Source: an uncultured Caulobacterales bacterium
Lineage (GTDB): Bacteria > Pseudomonadota > Alphaproteobacteria > Caulobacterales > Caulobacteraceae
Direction of reading: 5' to 3'
NCBI GenBank assembly: GCA_903874895.1
Contig: CAIQUG010000165.1
Location: 1 to 41,477, forward strand
DNA length: 41,477 nt
In this document: positions 7,322-16,228 of the stretch, piece by piece
Numbering within the stretch: position 1 is the stretch's first letter
How the letters are laid out: every line of letters starts with the position of its first letter
Notes under the pieces: generated by a model
Database searches by the model: none
Told to the model about the DNA's origin: nothing
Seen by the model: only the letters and a program-made list of their open reading frames with translations
Position numbers and translations under genes: made by a program

Positions 7322-8446
7322 ATGACCGGACGCGCCATCATCACCTTCGAGAACGTCACCAAGCGCTACGGCCGGGTCGTGGCCGTGGACAACGTGTCCC
7401 TCAGCATCGACGAAGGGGAGTTCTTCGCCCTCCTGGGCCCGTCCGGCTGCGGCAAGACCACCCTGCTGCGCATGGTGGCAGGGCTCGAGACCCCCGATGA
7501 CGGGCGCATCCTGATCGATGGCCAGGACGTGACCCAGGTGCCCCCCAACCGGCGACCGGTGAACATGGTGTTCCAGTCCTATGCCGTCTTCCCGCACATG
7601 ACCGTGGCTGCCAATGTGGCCTATGGCCTGAAGGTCGAGGGCGTGGCCGAGGCCGAGATTGCGCCACGGGTGGAGCAGGCCCTGAAGCTGGTCAAGCTGG
7701 ACGGATACGGGGCGCGCAAGCCGGACCAGCTGTCCGGGGGGCAGCGGCAGCGGGTGGCGCTGGCCCGGGCCCTGATCAAGAAGCCCCGCGTGCTGCTGCT
7801 GGACGAACCCCTGTCCGCCCTCGACGCCAAGCTCCGGGAGCAGATGCGGTTCGAGCTGACCCAGTTGCAGGACCAGATCGGCGTGACCTTCCTGATCGTC
7901 ACCCACGACCAGGACGAGGCGCTCGCCATGGCATCCCGCTGCGCCGTGATGAACAAGGGCCTGCTGCAGCAGGTGGGCTCCCCGTCGGACCTGTACGAGT
8001 TCCCCAACAGCCGCTTCGTCGCCGACTTCATCGGCCAGGTGAACATCTTCGAGGGTCGCCTCGACATCGATGCCCCCGACCATGCCGTGATCTCATGCCC
8101 CGGGCTGCCGACCCCCGTCTACCTGGACCACGGAGTCACAGGGGCCACAGGGGCCACCGTCTGGGTCGCCCTGCGACCGGAGAAGATCGAGCTGTCCGGC
8201 CGCAAGCCCGGCTCCGAACCACCGAAGATGGAGGATGCCCCCCAGGGCGCGAATATCGTCGCCGGGGAGGTCCGGCACATCGTCTATCTGGGTTCGGAAT
8301 CCCTGTTCGAGGTGGAGCTGGACGGCGGGGCCCGGGTCAAGGCGCTGCGCACCAATCTCACCCGCTGGGACCAGGAGGATTTTGCCGTGGGCCAGCCGGT
8401 CTGGCTGGCCTGGCACGCCTGTTCCCCCGCCATCCTTCTGAATTGA
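7322..8446 (+). CDS. potG: Polyamine ABC transporter ATP-binding protein, PotG/PotA-like
   Basis: A 374-residue ATPase that energises import. Visible motifs are Walker A GPSGCGKTT (about residues 39-47), a Q-loop in VFQSYAVFPH (about 84-93), the signature LSGGQRQRVALARAL (about 138-152), Walker B VLLLDEPLSALD (about 158-169) and the H-loop VTHDQDEA. The C-terminal 120 residues form the TOBE-type regulatory region of this subfamily. It is the fourth transporter gene in the unbroken order binding protein, permease, permease, ATPase. The 70-bp gap after it is the longest inside the operon. Confidence 0.9.
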   Translation: MTGRAIITFENVTKRYGRVVAVDNVSLSIDEGEFFALLGPSGCGKTTLLRMVAGLETPDDGRILIDGQDVTQVPPNRRPVNMVFQSYAVFPHMTVAANVAYGLKVEGVAEAEIAPRVEQALKLVKLDGYGARKPDQLSGGQRQRVALARALIKKPRVLLLDEPLSALDAKLREQMRFELTQLQDQIGVTFLIVTHDQDEALAMASRCAVMNKGLLQQVGSPSDLYEFPNSRFVADFIGQVNIFEGRLDIDAPDHAVISCPGLPTPVYLDHGVTGATGATVWVALRPEKIELSGRKPGSEPPKMEDAPQGANIVAGEVRHIVYLGSESLFEVELDGGARVKALRTNLTRWDQEDFAVGQPVWLAWHACSPAILLN

Positions 8447-8516
8447 CCGGAAACGGACCTGAAGATCAGCCGAATAGGCATTCCCATTCAAACACCTACA
8501 CGAAGAAAGACACCCG

Positions 8517-9905
8517 ATGACCCTGCGCAATCACGATATCGCCGAGCTCCGCCGCCTCGACGTCGCCCATCACCTTCCCGCTCAGGCGGATCACGGCCTG
8601 ATGCAGCAGCTGGGCGGGTCGACCATCATCACCCGTGCCCAGGGCTGCCATATCTATGATGGCGAGGGGCGCGCCATCCTCGACGGCATGGCCGGCCTGT
8701 GGTGCGTGCAGGTGGGCTATGGCCGCGAGGAACTGGCTCAGGCCGCCTACGACCAGATGATCGAGCTGCCCTACTACAACACCTTCTTCAAGACCGCGAC
8801 GCCACCCGCCGTGAAGCTGGCCTCCAAGATCGCCAGCCTGATGGGCGGCAATCTCAGCCACGTGTTCTTCAACAGCTCCGGCTCCGAGGCGGTGGACACC
8901 ATCATCCGCCTGACCCGCTTCTACTGGGCGGCCAAGGGCCAGCCGGAGAAGCACGTGATCATCGCCAGAACCAATGCCTATCACGGGTCGACGCTGGGCG
9001 GGGTGAGCCTGGGCGGCATGGGCCCCATGCGCGGTCAGGGCGGACCTCTGGTGCCGGGCTTCGAGCACATCATGCAGCCCTATGCCTTCAACCTGGGCTT
9101 CGGCGAGGACGAGGAGAGCTTCTGCAACCGCGCCGTCCAGGAACTGGAGGACAAGATCCTTCAGGTCGGGCCCGAACGGGTGGCGGCCTTCATCGGCGAG
9201 CCGGTGCAGGGCGCCGGCGGCGTCATCATCCCGCCGGAGGGCTACTGGCCCAAGATCGAGGCCGTATGCCGCAAGTATGGCATCCTGCTGATCTGCGACG
9301 AGGTGATCTGCGGCTATGGGCGCCTGGGGGAATGGTTCGGCTTCCAGAAGTACGGGGTGAAGCCGGACCTGATCTCCATGGCCAAGGGTCTGTCCTCGGG
9401 CTACCTGCCGATCTCCGCCGTGGGCGTGGCGGACCATGTGGTGGAGGTCCTGCGGGAGGTCGGCACCGACTTCATCCATGGCTACACCTATTCCGGCCAC
9501 CCCACCTGTGCCGCCGTGGCCCTGGCGAACATCGCCATCCTGGAGCGGGAGCACCTGGTGGACCGCGTGCGGGACGACATCGGCCCCTATGCCCAGAAGG
9601 TGCTGGCTACCCTGGCCGATCACCCGCTGGTGGGCGAGGTGCGCATGACCGGGCTCCTTGGCGCGGTAGAGATCGTGTCCGAACCGGGGACCAACCATCG
9701 CTTTGGCGGCAAGGAAGGCAAAGCCGGACCCATCGCCCGCGATGCCTGCATCCGCAACGGCCTGATGGTCCGCGGGATCCGGGACAGCCTCGTGTTCTGC
9801 CCGCCCCTGATCATCACCGAGGCGGAAGTGGACAAGGCCGTCGCCATCATCCGCGCGTCGCTGGACGAGGTCACCCCGGTGCTTCGCGCCATCCCCGCCG
9901 CCTGA
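8517..9905 (+). CDS. spuC: Class III aminotransferase, putrescine-pyruvate aminotransferase-like (SpuC)
   Basis: A 462-residue PLP-dependent aminotransferase. The N-terminal HLPAQADHGLMQQLGG region and DGMAGLWCVQVGYGREEL are typical of the SpuC/omega-amine group. The PLP lysine is in SMAKGLSSGY (about Lys290), and an upstream CDEVICGYGR carries the conserved Asp that binds the pyridine nitrogen. It would convert putrescine to 4-aminobutyraldehyde with pyruvate as acceptor. The location right after a Pot-type transporter and before spermidine dehydrogenase supports this; other omega-amines are possible substrates. A weak GAAAGA ribosome site precedes the ATG. Confidence 0.82.
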   Translation: MTLRNHDIAELRRLDVAHHLPAQADHGLMQQLGGSTIITRAQGCHIYDGEGRAILDGMAGLWCVQVGYGREELAQAAYDQMIELPYYNTFFKTATPPAVKLASKIASLMGGNLSHVFFNSSGSEAVDTIIRLTRFYWAAKGQPEKHVIIARTNAYHGSTLGGVSLGGMGPMRGQGGPLVPGFEHIMQPYAFNLGFGEDEESFCNRAVQELEDKILQVGPERVAAFIGEPVQGAGGVIIPPEGYWPKIEAVCRKYGILLICDEVICGYGRLGEWFGFQKYGVKPDLISMAKGLSSGYLPISAVGVADHVVEVLREVGTDFIHGYTYSGHPTCAAVALANIAILEREHLVDRVRDDIGPYAQKVLATLADHPLVGEVRMTGLLGAVEIVSEPGTNHRFGGKEGKAGPIARDACIRNGLMVRGIRDSLVFCPPLIITEAEVDKAVAIIRASLDEVTPVLRAIPAA

Positions 9906-9931
9906 TCGCCACTCAAGACAAGGACGCGCCC

Positions 9932-11884
9932 ATGACCCACCGCTGGACCCGGGACGATCACATCCTCGGCATGGACCGGACGATCCAGCGGCGGGATTTC
10001 CTCAACGGGGCGGCGATCGCAATCGGCGTCCCGGCGACGGGCCTCGGCGTTGCCGGGACAGCGGCGGCGGCTGTGTCGGACGTCTGGCCACAGGATCGGC
10101 CGGACTACTACCCGCCGCGCCTGCAGGGCCTGAGGGGCAGCCATCCCGGGGCCTTCGAGGCGGCCCATGCCCTGCGGGACGGAACGCCGCACGCAAAGCC
10201 CAGGCCCCTGCGAGAGACCTACGACCTGATCGTCGTGGGGGCGGGGATCAGCGGCCTGGCCGCCGCCTGGTTCTGGCGGGAGAAGCACCCGGAAGCGAAG
10301 ATCCTGATCCTCGACAACCACGACGACTTCGGCGGGCACGCCAAGCGTAACGAGGTGGTGATGGCCGACGGCAGCGTGCGGCTGATGAACGGCGGCACGC
10401 TGATGATCGACAGCCCGTTCCCCTACAGTCCGGAAGCGGACGGGCTTCTGAAGTCGCTGGGCGTCGATCCCGTCGCCCTCTCGAAGCGGTGCGAGGATCA
10501 CGCCTTCTACCGCGAGCGGGGTCTGGGCCAGGGGATCTTCTTCGACCGGGAGACCTTCGGCGAGGACAAGCTGGTGGGAGGTCTGCCAGATCTCGGCGAG
10601 GACCTCCCCAGCATGGAGGCCGTGGACGGCTTCATCGAGGCGACCCCCCTGTCGCCTGCGGCCCGGGCCGACCTGCGGCGCCTGCTGACCCTCTTTCCCG
10701 ACCCCTGGCCGGACATGACCTCGGACGCCAAGAAGGACCGCCTGTCGAGGATCAGCTACCAGGCCTACATCCGCGACGTTCTGAAACTGGATCCCGCCGT
10801 CGTGGCCATGTTCCAGACCTTCACCCAGGGGGAGTGGGCAGCGGGGATCGATGCGGTCTCGGCTCTGGACTGCTGGGGTTTCGGCATGCCGGGCTTCCGC
10901 GGTCTGAACCTGGCACCGGGCGCGACGCCCCGGATGAGCTTCACCCCCCGGGGCTATTGCGTCGGCGCAAGCTACCGGTTCCATTTCCCGGACGGAAACG
11001 CCTCCATCGCCCGCCTGCTGGTTCGCGGACTGGTGCCAGGGGCTCTGCCCGGCACCTCGGCCGAGGACATTGTCACCGCGCGCTGCGATTATTCCCGCCT
11101 GGACCGGCCGGACAATGGCGTGCGCCTTCGCCTGTCCTCCACCGTCACGGCGGCGCGTCACTCCGGCGGCGACCCGGCGGCGGCGAGCCACGTGGAGGTC
11201 GACTACATTCGCGGCGACACGGCGTTTTCCGTGGCCGGCGCGAAGGTGATCCTCGCCTGTTACAACATGCTCATCCCGTATCTTTGTCCGGACCTGCCCG
11301 AAGAGCAGAAGGCGGCGCTGCACGAACTGGTGAAAGAGCCGCTGGTCTATACCACGGTCGCGCTGCGCAACTGGACGGCGCTGGACCGATTGAAGGTGTC
11401 ATCCGTCCGCGCCCCCGGCGGCTACTGGACGAGCTTCAATCTCGACCCGATCGTGAATATCGGGGGGTATGCTGGGGCTACGGACCCGACCCGCCCCACC
11501 CTGCTGCGCCTGACCCGCACCCCCTGCGCGCCTGGCCTGCCCGAACACGACCAGAACAGGGCCGGGCGCGCGGAACTGCTGGCCACCCCCTTCGAGACCT
11601 TCGAACGGGAGACCCGCCGGGAACTGGGCCGGATCCTCGGTCCCGGCGGCTTCGACCCCGCCCGGGACATCACTGCCGTCATCGTCAACCGCTGGCCACA
11701 CGGCTATGCGCCGGAGCGCAACTTCCTCTGGGAGCCGGAAGTTCCCGACGCCGCCCTGCCCCAGACCGTGGCCCGCCAGAGGTTCGGCCGCATCGCCATC
11801 GCCAATTCTGACTGCGGTGGCGGGGCCTACACGGACGTGGCCATCGATATGGCCCACCGGGCGGTGGAGGACCTGACCGGCTGA
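9932..11884 (+). CDS. spdH: Tat-exported FAD-dependent spermidine dehydrogenase-like oxidoreductase
   Basis: A 650-residue flavoprotein starting at ATG 9932. An in-frame opening that extends upstream over the aminotransferase gene is a shadow and was discarded. Residues 20-24 (RRDFL) followed by a hydrophobic Ala/Gly-rich stretch to about residue 48 form a twin-arginine signal, so folded, FAD-loaded enzyme is probably exported to the periplasm. The FAD-binding glycine motif GAGISG sits at 103-108, and the C-terminal SDCGGGAYTDVAIDMAHRAV is the second flavin-binding part. Length, signal and neighbours match SpdH, which cleaves spermidine to 1,3-diaminopropane and 4-aminobutyraldehyde. It is last in the plus-strand polyamine operon and ends 10 bp from the convergent second ligase gene. 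Confidence 0.8.
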   Translation: MTHRWTRDDHILGMDRTIQRRDFLNGAAIAIGVPATGLGVAGTAAAAVSDVWPQDRPDYYPPRLQGLRGSHPGAFEAAHALRDGTPHAKPRPLRETYDLIVVGAGISGLAAAWFWREKHPEAKILILDNHDDFGGHAKRNEVVMADGSVRLMNGGTLMIDSPFPYSPEADGLLKSLGVDPVALSKRCEDHAFYRERGLGQGIFFDRETFGEDKLVGGLPDLGEDLPSMEAVDGFIEATPLSPAARADLRRLLTLFPDPWPDMTSDAKKDRLSRISYQAYIRDVLKLDPAVVAMFQTFTQGEWAAGIDAVSALDCWGFGMPGFRGLNLAPGATPRMSFTPRGYCVGASYRFHFPDGNASIARLLVRGLVPGALPGTSAEDIVTARCDYSRLDRPDNGVRLRLSSTVTAARHSGGDPAAASHVEVDYIRGDTAFSVAGAKVILACYNMLIPYLCPDLPEEQKAALHELVKEPLVYTTVALRNWTALDRLKVSSVRAPGGYWTSFNLDPIVNIGGYAGATDPTRPTLLRLTRTPCAPGLPEHDQNRAGRAELLATPFETFERETRRELGRILGPGGFDPARDITAVIVNRWPHGYAPERNFLWEPEVPDAALPQTVARQRFGRIAIANSDCGGGAYTDVAIDMAHRAVEDLTG

Positions 11885-11894
11885 GCCTGCGACC

Positions 11895-13286
11895 TCAGAC
11901 GTTCAGCAAGAGGAACTCCCGCTCCCACGGGCTGATCACCCGCATGAAGGTGGCGAATTCGGCGCGCTTCACGGCGGCGAAGGTGGTGACGAAGCGACGA
12001 CCGAACGCCTCGTCCAGTTCCTCCGTATCCTCGAACAGGCGAACGGCCTCCAGCAGGCCGGACGGCAGGTCGAACTCCGATGCCCGGCTGGCACCGGCCA
12101 CCGGCTCGGACGCATTCAGCCCCTCCACAAGACCGAAATAGCCGCAGGCCAGCACGGCGGCGAGGGCCAGATACGGATTGGCGTCAGACCCCGGCGCCCG
12201 GCATTCCACCCGGCGGTTGGCGGCATTGGAGGGCGGGATCCGCAGGCCCGTGGTGCGGTTGTCATAGCCCCACTGGACGTTCACGGGGGCCGAGGAGTTG
12301 GACACCAGCCGCCGGTAGGAATTCACATACGGGGCCAGCATGCAGGTCACCGCCGGCACCAGCTTCTGCTGGCCGCCGATGTAGTGGAAGAACTCCGGGG
12401 TCGGGCGGCCCTCCTCGTCGGTGAAGATGTTGCGGCCGGTGGTAGCGTCCACCACGCTCTGGTGGATGTGCATGGCCGAGCCCGGCTCGTTGGCGATCGG
12501 CTTGGCCATGAAGGTCGCATAGATGTCGTGGGCCAGCGCCGCCTCGCGGATGGTGCGTTTCAGCAGGAACACCTGGTCCGCCAGTTCGATGGGATCCCCG
12601 TGACGCAGGTTGATCTCCATCTGCGCGGCCCCTTCCTCGTGGATCAGGGTGTCCACCTCCAGGTGCTGGGCCTCGGCAAATTCATAGATGTCCTCGAACA
12701 CCGCATCGAACTCGTTCACCGCAGAGATGGAGTAGGAGCGACGCCCCGCCTCTGCCCGGCCGGACCGCCCGATGGGCGGTTCCAGCGGATAGTCGGGATC
12801 GACATTGCGCTTCACCAGATAGAACTCGATCTCCGGCGCCACCACGGGCTTCCAGCCGCGCTTGGCATAGAGGTCGACGATCCGCTTCAGCACCTGCCGC
12901 GGGGCGATCTCCACAGGCCGACCATCGCGGAACATGGCGTCATGGATGACCTGGGCGGTGGGATCGGTGGCCCAGGGCACCTCGCACAGGGTCGAGAAGT
13001 CGGGCCGCAGCTCGATATCCCCGTCGGAGGGGTCGTAGCGGAACTCGTCCGTCTCGTCCGGATATTCCCCGGCAATGGTCTGCATGAAGATCGAGGACGG
13101 CAGGGCCATGGCCGTGTCGTCGAAGAACTTGGAGGCGGGCATGATCTTGCCCCGGGCCACGCCGGCGAGATCGGGCACCACGCACTCGATCTCGGTGATG
13201 CCGCGGCTGGCCGCCCAGGCCCGGGCCTCGGCGACGTTGGAGATGACCGGACGGACCGGAAGGTCGATGGATTTCTTCTTGGCCAT
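11895..13286 (-). CDS. Second glutamine synthetase-family ligase, PuuA-like
   Basis: A 463-residue paralogue of the 2957-4417 ligase, starting at ATG 13286 (MAKKKSID). A 49-codon upstream extension is Arg/Pro-rich and was rejected. Motifs include EIEFYL (about 145), EEGAAQMEINL with metal-binding glutamates (about 217-227), SAMHIHQS (about 266) and NSYRR...YDNRTTGLRIP (about 320-350). Divergence from the first ligase is large enough that the two probably act on different amines or at different steps. It faces the TonB receptor gene across 384 bp containing candidate operators, and converges on spermidine dehydrogenase. The substrate is inferred from context only; glutamylation of another amine is possible. 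Confidence 0.78.
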   Translation of the reverse strand: MAKKKSIDLPVRPVISNVAEARAWAASRGITEIECVVPDLAGVARGKIMPASKFFDDTAMALPSSIFMQTIAGEYPDETDEFRYDPSDGDIELRPDFSTLCEVPWATDPTAQVIHDAMFRDGRPVEIAPRQVLKRIVDLYAKRGWKPVVAPEIEFYLVKRNVDPDYPLEPPIGRSGRAEAGRRSYSISAVNEFDAVFEDIYEFAEAQHLEVDTLIHEEGAAQMEINLRHGDPIELADQVFLLKRTIREAALAHDIYATFMAKPIANEPGSAMHIHQSVVDATTGRNIFTDEEGRPTPEFFHYIGGQQKLVPAVTCMLAPYVNSYRRLVSNSSAPVNVQWGYDNRTTGLRIPPSNAANRRVECRAPGSDANPYLALAAVLACGYFGLVEGLNASEPVAGASRASEFDLPSGLLEAVRLFEDTEELDEAFGRRFVTTFAAVKRAEFATFMRVISPWEREFLLLNV

Positions 13287-13524
13287 GTGAGCGACTCTGC
13301 GGTTTTGGGCCGGTGCGGGTCTGGAAAGGGCGATCCGGCGTCTGGGATTGGGGGCGGGAATCAGGGGCAATCGACCCGCTAGTCGTCGGGTGCGCCGGCA
13401 ACGCGCCCTGCATCGGCCGGTCTGGGCCGACAACCGCCGCGGACGGCGGTGCGATCACTGAGGGGTCTGGGCTTGCCCATGCAGGGCGACGTGCATGCGC
13501 GTCGCCAAACGCTCCAACCTTGTG

Positions 13525-13537
13525 TGCAGTCGCTGCA
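13525..13537. promoter_or_regulatory. Inverted repeat, possible second operator
   Basis: TGCAG (13525-13529) and CTGCA (13533-13537) form a perfect inverted repeat around TCG. It lies centrally in the divergent region, in AT-richer DNA next to CATAACTTG. A dimeric regulator site is possible; chance is also possible for a 5-bp half-site. Confidence 0.25.
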
Positions 13538-13594
13538 AGCATAACTTGCCACCGTTTCAGGCGCCAGTGGGCTTCGCGCCACAGCCCGGGATTA

Positions 13595-13605
13595 TGTGAT
13601 CACAG
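13595..13605. promoter_or_regulatory. Candidate operator palindrome upstream of TonB receptor
   Basis: TGTGATCACAG contains the perfect palindrome TGTGATCACA (13595-13604). It lies just upstream of the TTGACA hexamer at 13610-13615 and shares GTGATCACAG with the site at 2907-2916 before the first polyamine operon. Confidence 0.4.
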
Positions 13606-13670
13606 CGCCTTGACAGGCTCAACCCGGGGACGGAACGTCACGTAACCATCACACGCCCGAGGATATGTAC

Positions 13671-16142
13671 ATGTCGCTTGCTTCGCACGGTCGCCGCTGG
13701 CTGACCGGCACGACCGCTCTGGGTGCCTGCTTCGCGGCGCTTTCCGTCAGTGCCACGGCTGCGGAACAGCCGGTCGCGGCCAAGGATGACGGCACCGTCG
13801 TCAAGGAAGTGGTGGTCACGGCGACCCGGACGTCCCAGGTCCTGTCGAAGGTGCCGATCTCCGTCAGCGCCTTCACCCAGGAGACGATGGACAAGCAGGG
13901 GATCAAGTCCTTCAGCGACATTGCCCGCTACACCCCCGGCGTGACCTTTGACGACAGCACCAAGGACGTCTCGATCCGGGGCATCGAGTCCAACGCCGGC
14001 GACGCCACCACGGGCATCTACATCGACGACACGCCCATCCAGCTCCGCAACCTCGGCTTCAACTCCAACAACACCCTGCCGGCGGTCTTCGATCTTGACC
14101 GGGTCGAGGTGCTGCGCGGGCCGCAGGGCACGCTGTTCGGCGCGGGCTCGGAGGGGGGCACGGTCCGCTACATCACGCCGCAGCCCAGCCTGACCAAGTT
14201 CAGCGTCTATGGCCGTGCGGAGACCGCCTATACCAGCGGCGGCGCGCCCAGCGTCGAGGCCGGAGTGGCCATGGGCGGTCCGATCATCACGGACAAGCTC
14301 GGCCTGCGGATCAGTGTCTATGACCGCCATGACGGGGGCTATGTGGACCGGGTGGATACGGTCACCGGCCAGAAGACCAAGTCCAATGCCAACTGGACCG
14401 ATACCTTCGTGTGGCGTGGAGCCCTGGCCTGGGCGGCAACGGACAAGCTGCTGATCACGCCGACGGTCCAGTTCCAGAGCCGCAATCAGCGGGACACGGA
14501 CGGCTACTGGGAGTCCCTGTCATCTTCCCCTCACGGGACACTCGGCCTGTCGCCGGGCCGCTACAACAACGGCAATCCTGGCCGCCAGTCAGACTATGAC
14601 CGCTTCTATCTCGCGTCGATCAAGGCCGAGTACGATCTGGGCAAGGCCAAGATCATCTCCAACACCTCCGGGTTCACCCGCCGGGAGTATCTGCTGAATG
14701 GCTATGAGGGCACGCTCTACAACCTGTCCTTCTTCGGCAGCTTCGTCAGTGCGGGCACGGATCCCCAGGGCCAGGCGTGCACCGGGGGTGTCTGCGGCGG
14801 CGGTGCCCTCACCGGCAATCCGTCCCCCCTGCTCAATGCCAACGGCCTGAACCTGCCCGGGTTCGGGCGGTATGCCTCACCCAACAGCATCACCAATGTG
14901 CAGCAGAACTTCACCCAGGAACTGCGCATCCAGTCCACCGATCCGGACGCCAAGGTGAGCTGGGTGACGGGGATCTTCTACAGCCAGAACCGCCAGGAAA
15001 GCATCGAGGAGATCCACGATCCGCAACTGGCGCCCCTGATGCAGTACCTGTTCGGCGAGACCATCGCCCAGGCCTGGATCGAGCCCACCCTGCTGCCGAA
15101 CGGCGATGACTACTACAACCGCAATGTCGGCCACTCGTCCCAGACGGCCCTGTTCGCCGACGTGACCTACAATGCGACGGACAAGCTCAAGGTCATCCTG
15201 GGCCTGCGCTATGCCCGGACCCATTTCGACATCGCCAACAATGCCGACGGACCGCAGAACACCGGTCCGTCCGGCGGCACCAACGGCAAGAACGACAAGC
15301 CGTTCACGCCGAAGATCAGCGTATCCTACCAGGTGACGCCCACCGACCTCGCCTATGCCACCGTCGCAAAAGGCTACCGGATCGGGGGCGCCAATGTGCC
15401 GCTGAGCGCAGGGCTGCTCAGCACCTGCAGCGACGACCTGGCGCTGCGCCACATCACCAGCACGCCGTCGACCTACAATTCCGACAGCACGATCAGCTAC
15501 GAGGTCGGATCCAAGAACAAGCTGTTCAACCGGTCCCTGCAGATCGCCACCAGCGTCTATCACGTGGACTGGTCGAACATTCAGTATCAGGATCTGCTGT
15601 CCACCTGCGGCATTCTCTACACGACCAATCTCGGGTCGGTCTCCAGCAACGGGTTCGACTTCCAGGGGACCTGGCTGATCAACCCCGATGTGGAACTGGA
15701 CCTGGCCGTGGGCTACACCGACGCCAAGTTCACCAAGACGGCCGGCGTGCCCGGCAGTCCGACCGTCCGCAAGGGCGACACGGTGGGCGGTTCTCCGCTG
15801 ACCATCACCGTCGGCGGCCGTTGGGACTTCACCCTGGCCGACCGGGCGGTCTATCTGCGGGTCGATGACCAGTATGCCAGCCAGAATACCGGCACGACGC
15901 CGATCCTGGACCCCCAGACGGCCGCCTATGACCCCAACCTGGTGAAGCCGCCCGCGACCAACTACCTGTCTGCGCGGCTGGGCACCCGGCTGGGCCCGTG
16001 GGATGTTTCGGTGTTCGGCAACAACCTGACCAATTCCCATCCGGAGCTCACCCGCAGTCACGCCACCGGGGCGTCGCCGATCTTCCAGCTGACCACGGCA
16101 CGGCCGTTGACCGTTGGTGTCACCGGCGTGCTCCGGTACTGA
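13671..16142 (+). CDS. TonB-dependent outer-membrane receptor
   Basis: An 823-residue outer-membrane receptor. Ribosome site GAGGA ends at 13663, which fits ATG 13671 (seven bases) rather than the in-frame ATG at 13665. A signal peptide (about residues 1-29, ending near SATAA) precedes EVVVTATR, the usual opening before the plug. Plug features include IARYTPGVTFD, VSIRGIESN and VEVLRGPQGTLFG (about 150). The rest is a 22-strand-type barrel rich in aromatic/polar alternation, ending in LRY. Such receptors import scarce substrates with TonB energy. The substrate is unknown; linkage to polyamine genes and a shared palindrome suggest a polyamine-containing compound, which is inference. A strong terminator follows. 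Confidence 0.9.
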   Translation: MSLASHGRRWLTGTTALGACFAALSVSATAAEQPVAAKDDGTVVKEVVVTATRTSQVLSKVPISVSAFTQETMDKQGIKSFSDIARYTPGVTFDDSTKDVSIRGIESNAGDATTGIYIDDTPIQLRNLGFNSNNTLPAVFDLDRVEVLRGPQGTLFGAGSEGGTVRYITPQPSLTKFSVYGRAETAYTSGGAPSVEAGVAMGGPIITDKLGLRISVYDRHDGGYVDRVDTVTGQKTKSNANWTDTFVWRGALAWAATDKLLITPTVQFQSRNQRDTDGYWESLSSSPHGTLGLSPGRYNNGNPGRQSDYDRFYLASIKAEYDLGKAKIISNTSGFTRREYLLNGYEGTLYNLSFFGSFVSAGTDPQGQACTGGVCGGGALTGNPSPLLNANGLNLPGFGRYASPNSITNVQQNFTQELRIQSTDPDAKVSWVTGIFYSQNRQESIEEIHDPQLAPLMQYLFGETIAQAWIEPTLLPNGDDYYNRNVGHSSQTALFADVTYNATDKLKVILGLRYARTHFDIANNADGPQNTGPSGGTNGKNDKPFTPKISVSYQVTPTDLAYATVAKGYRIGGANVPLSAGLLSTCSDDLALRHITSTPSTYNSDSTISYEVGSKNKLFNRSLQIATSVYHVDWSNIQYQDLLSTCGILYTTNLGSVSSNGFDFQGTWLINPDVELDLAVGYTDAKFTKTAGVPGSPTVRKGDTVGGSPLTITVGGRWDFTLADRAVYLRVDDQYASQNTGTTPILDPQTAAYDPNLVKPPATNYLSARLGTRLGPWDVSVFGNNLTNSHPELTRSHATGASPIFQLTTARPLTVGVTGVLRY

Positions 16143-16170
16143 TCGGCAGGGTCTGATCCCATACGCCAAG

Positions 16171-16196
16171 AGGCACCGGGACGGATCCCGGTGCCT
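16171..16196 (+). terminator. Intrinsic terminator after the TonB receptor
   Basis: AGGCACCGGGA (16171-16181) pairs perfectly with TCCCGGTGCCT (16186-16196) around a CGGA tetraloop. GTGTTTGG follows, giving a short T-run on the plus strand. It separates the receptor from the convergent alanine dehydrogenase gene. Confidence 0.75.
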
Positions 16197-16228
16197 GTGT
16201 TTGGTCTGGCGTGATGGGCCAGGCCGGG

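Larger units (their letters stand above)
13287..13670. other. Shared control region between the second ligase and the TonB receptor
   Basis: A 384-bp divergent intergenic region with no coding frame I trust. It holds a perfect 10-bp palindrome (13595-13604), a degenerate copy TGCGATCACTG (13450-13460), an inverted repeat TGCAG-TCG-CTGCA (13525-13537) and a TTGACA hexamer (13610-13615). It plausibly carries both promoters and the binding sites of a common regulator. Confidence 0.45.

Noticed and set aside
6119-8083. 654-residue minus-strand frame
   Set aside because: A shadow of the permease and ATPase genes, Gly/His/Gln-rich with no domain.
8699-9931. In-frame upstream extension of spdH giving a 1061-residue reading
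   Set aside because: It runs out of frame across the aminotransferase gene and is Arg/Gly/Pro-rich; the real protein starts at ATG 9932 with a Tat signal.
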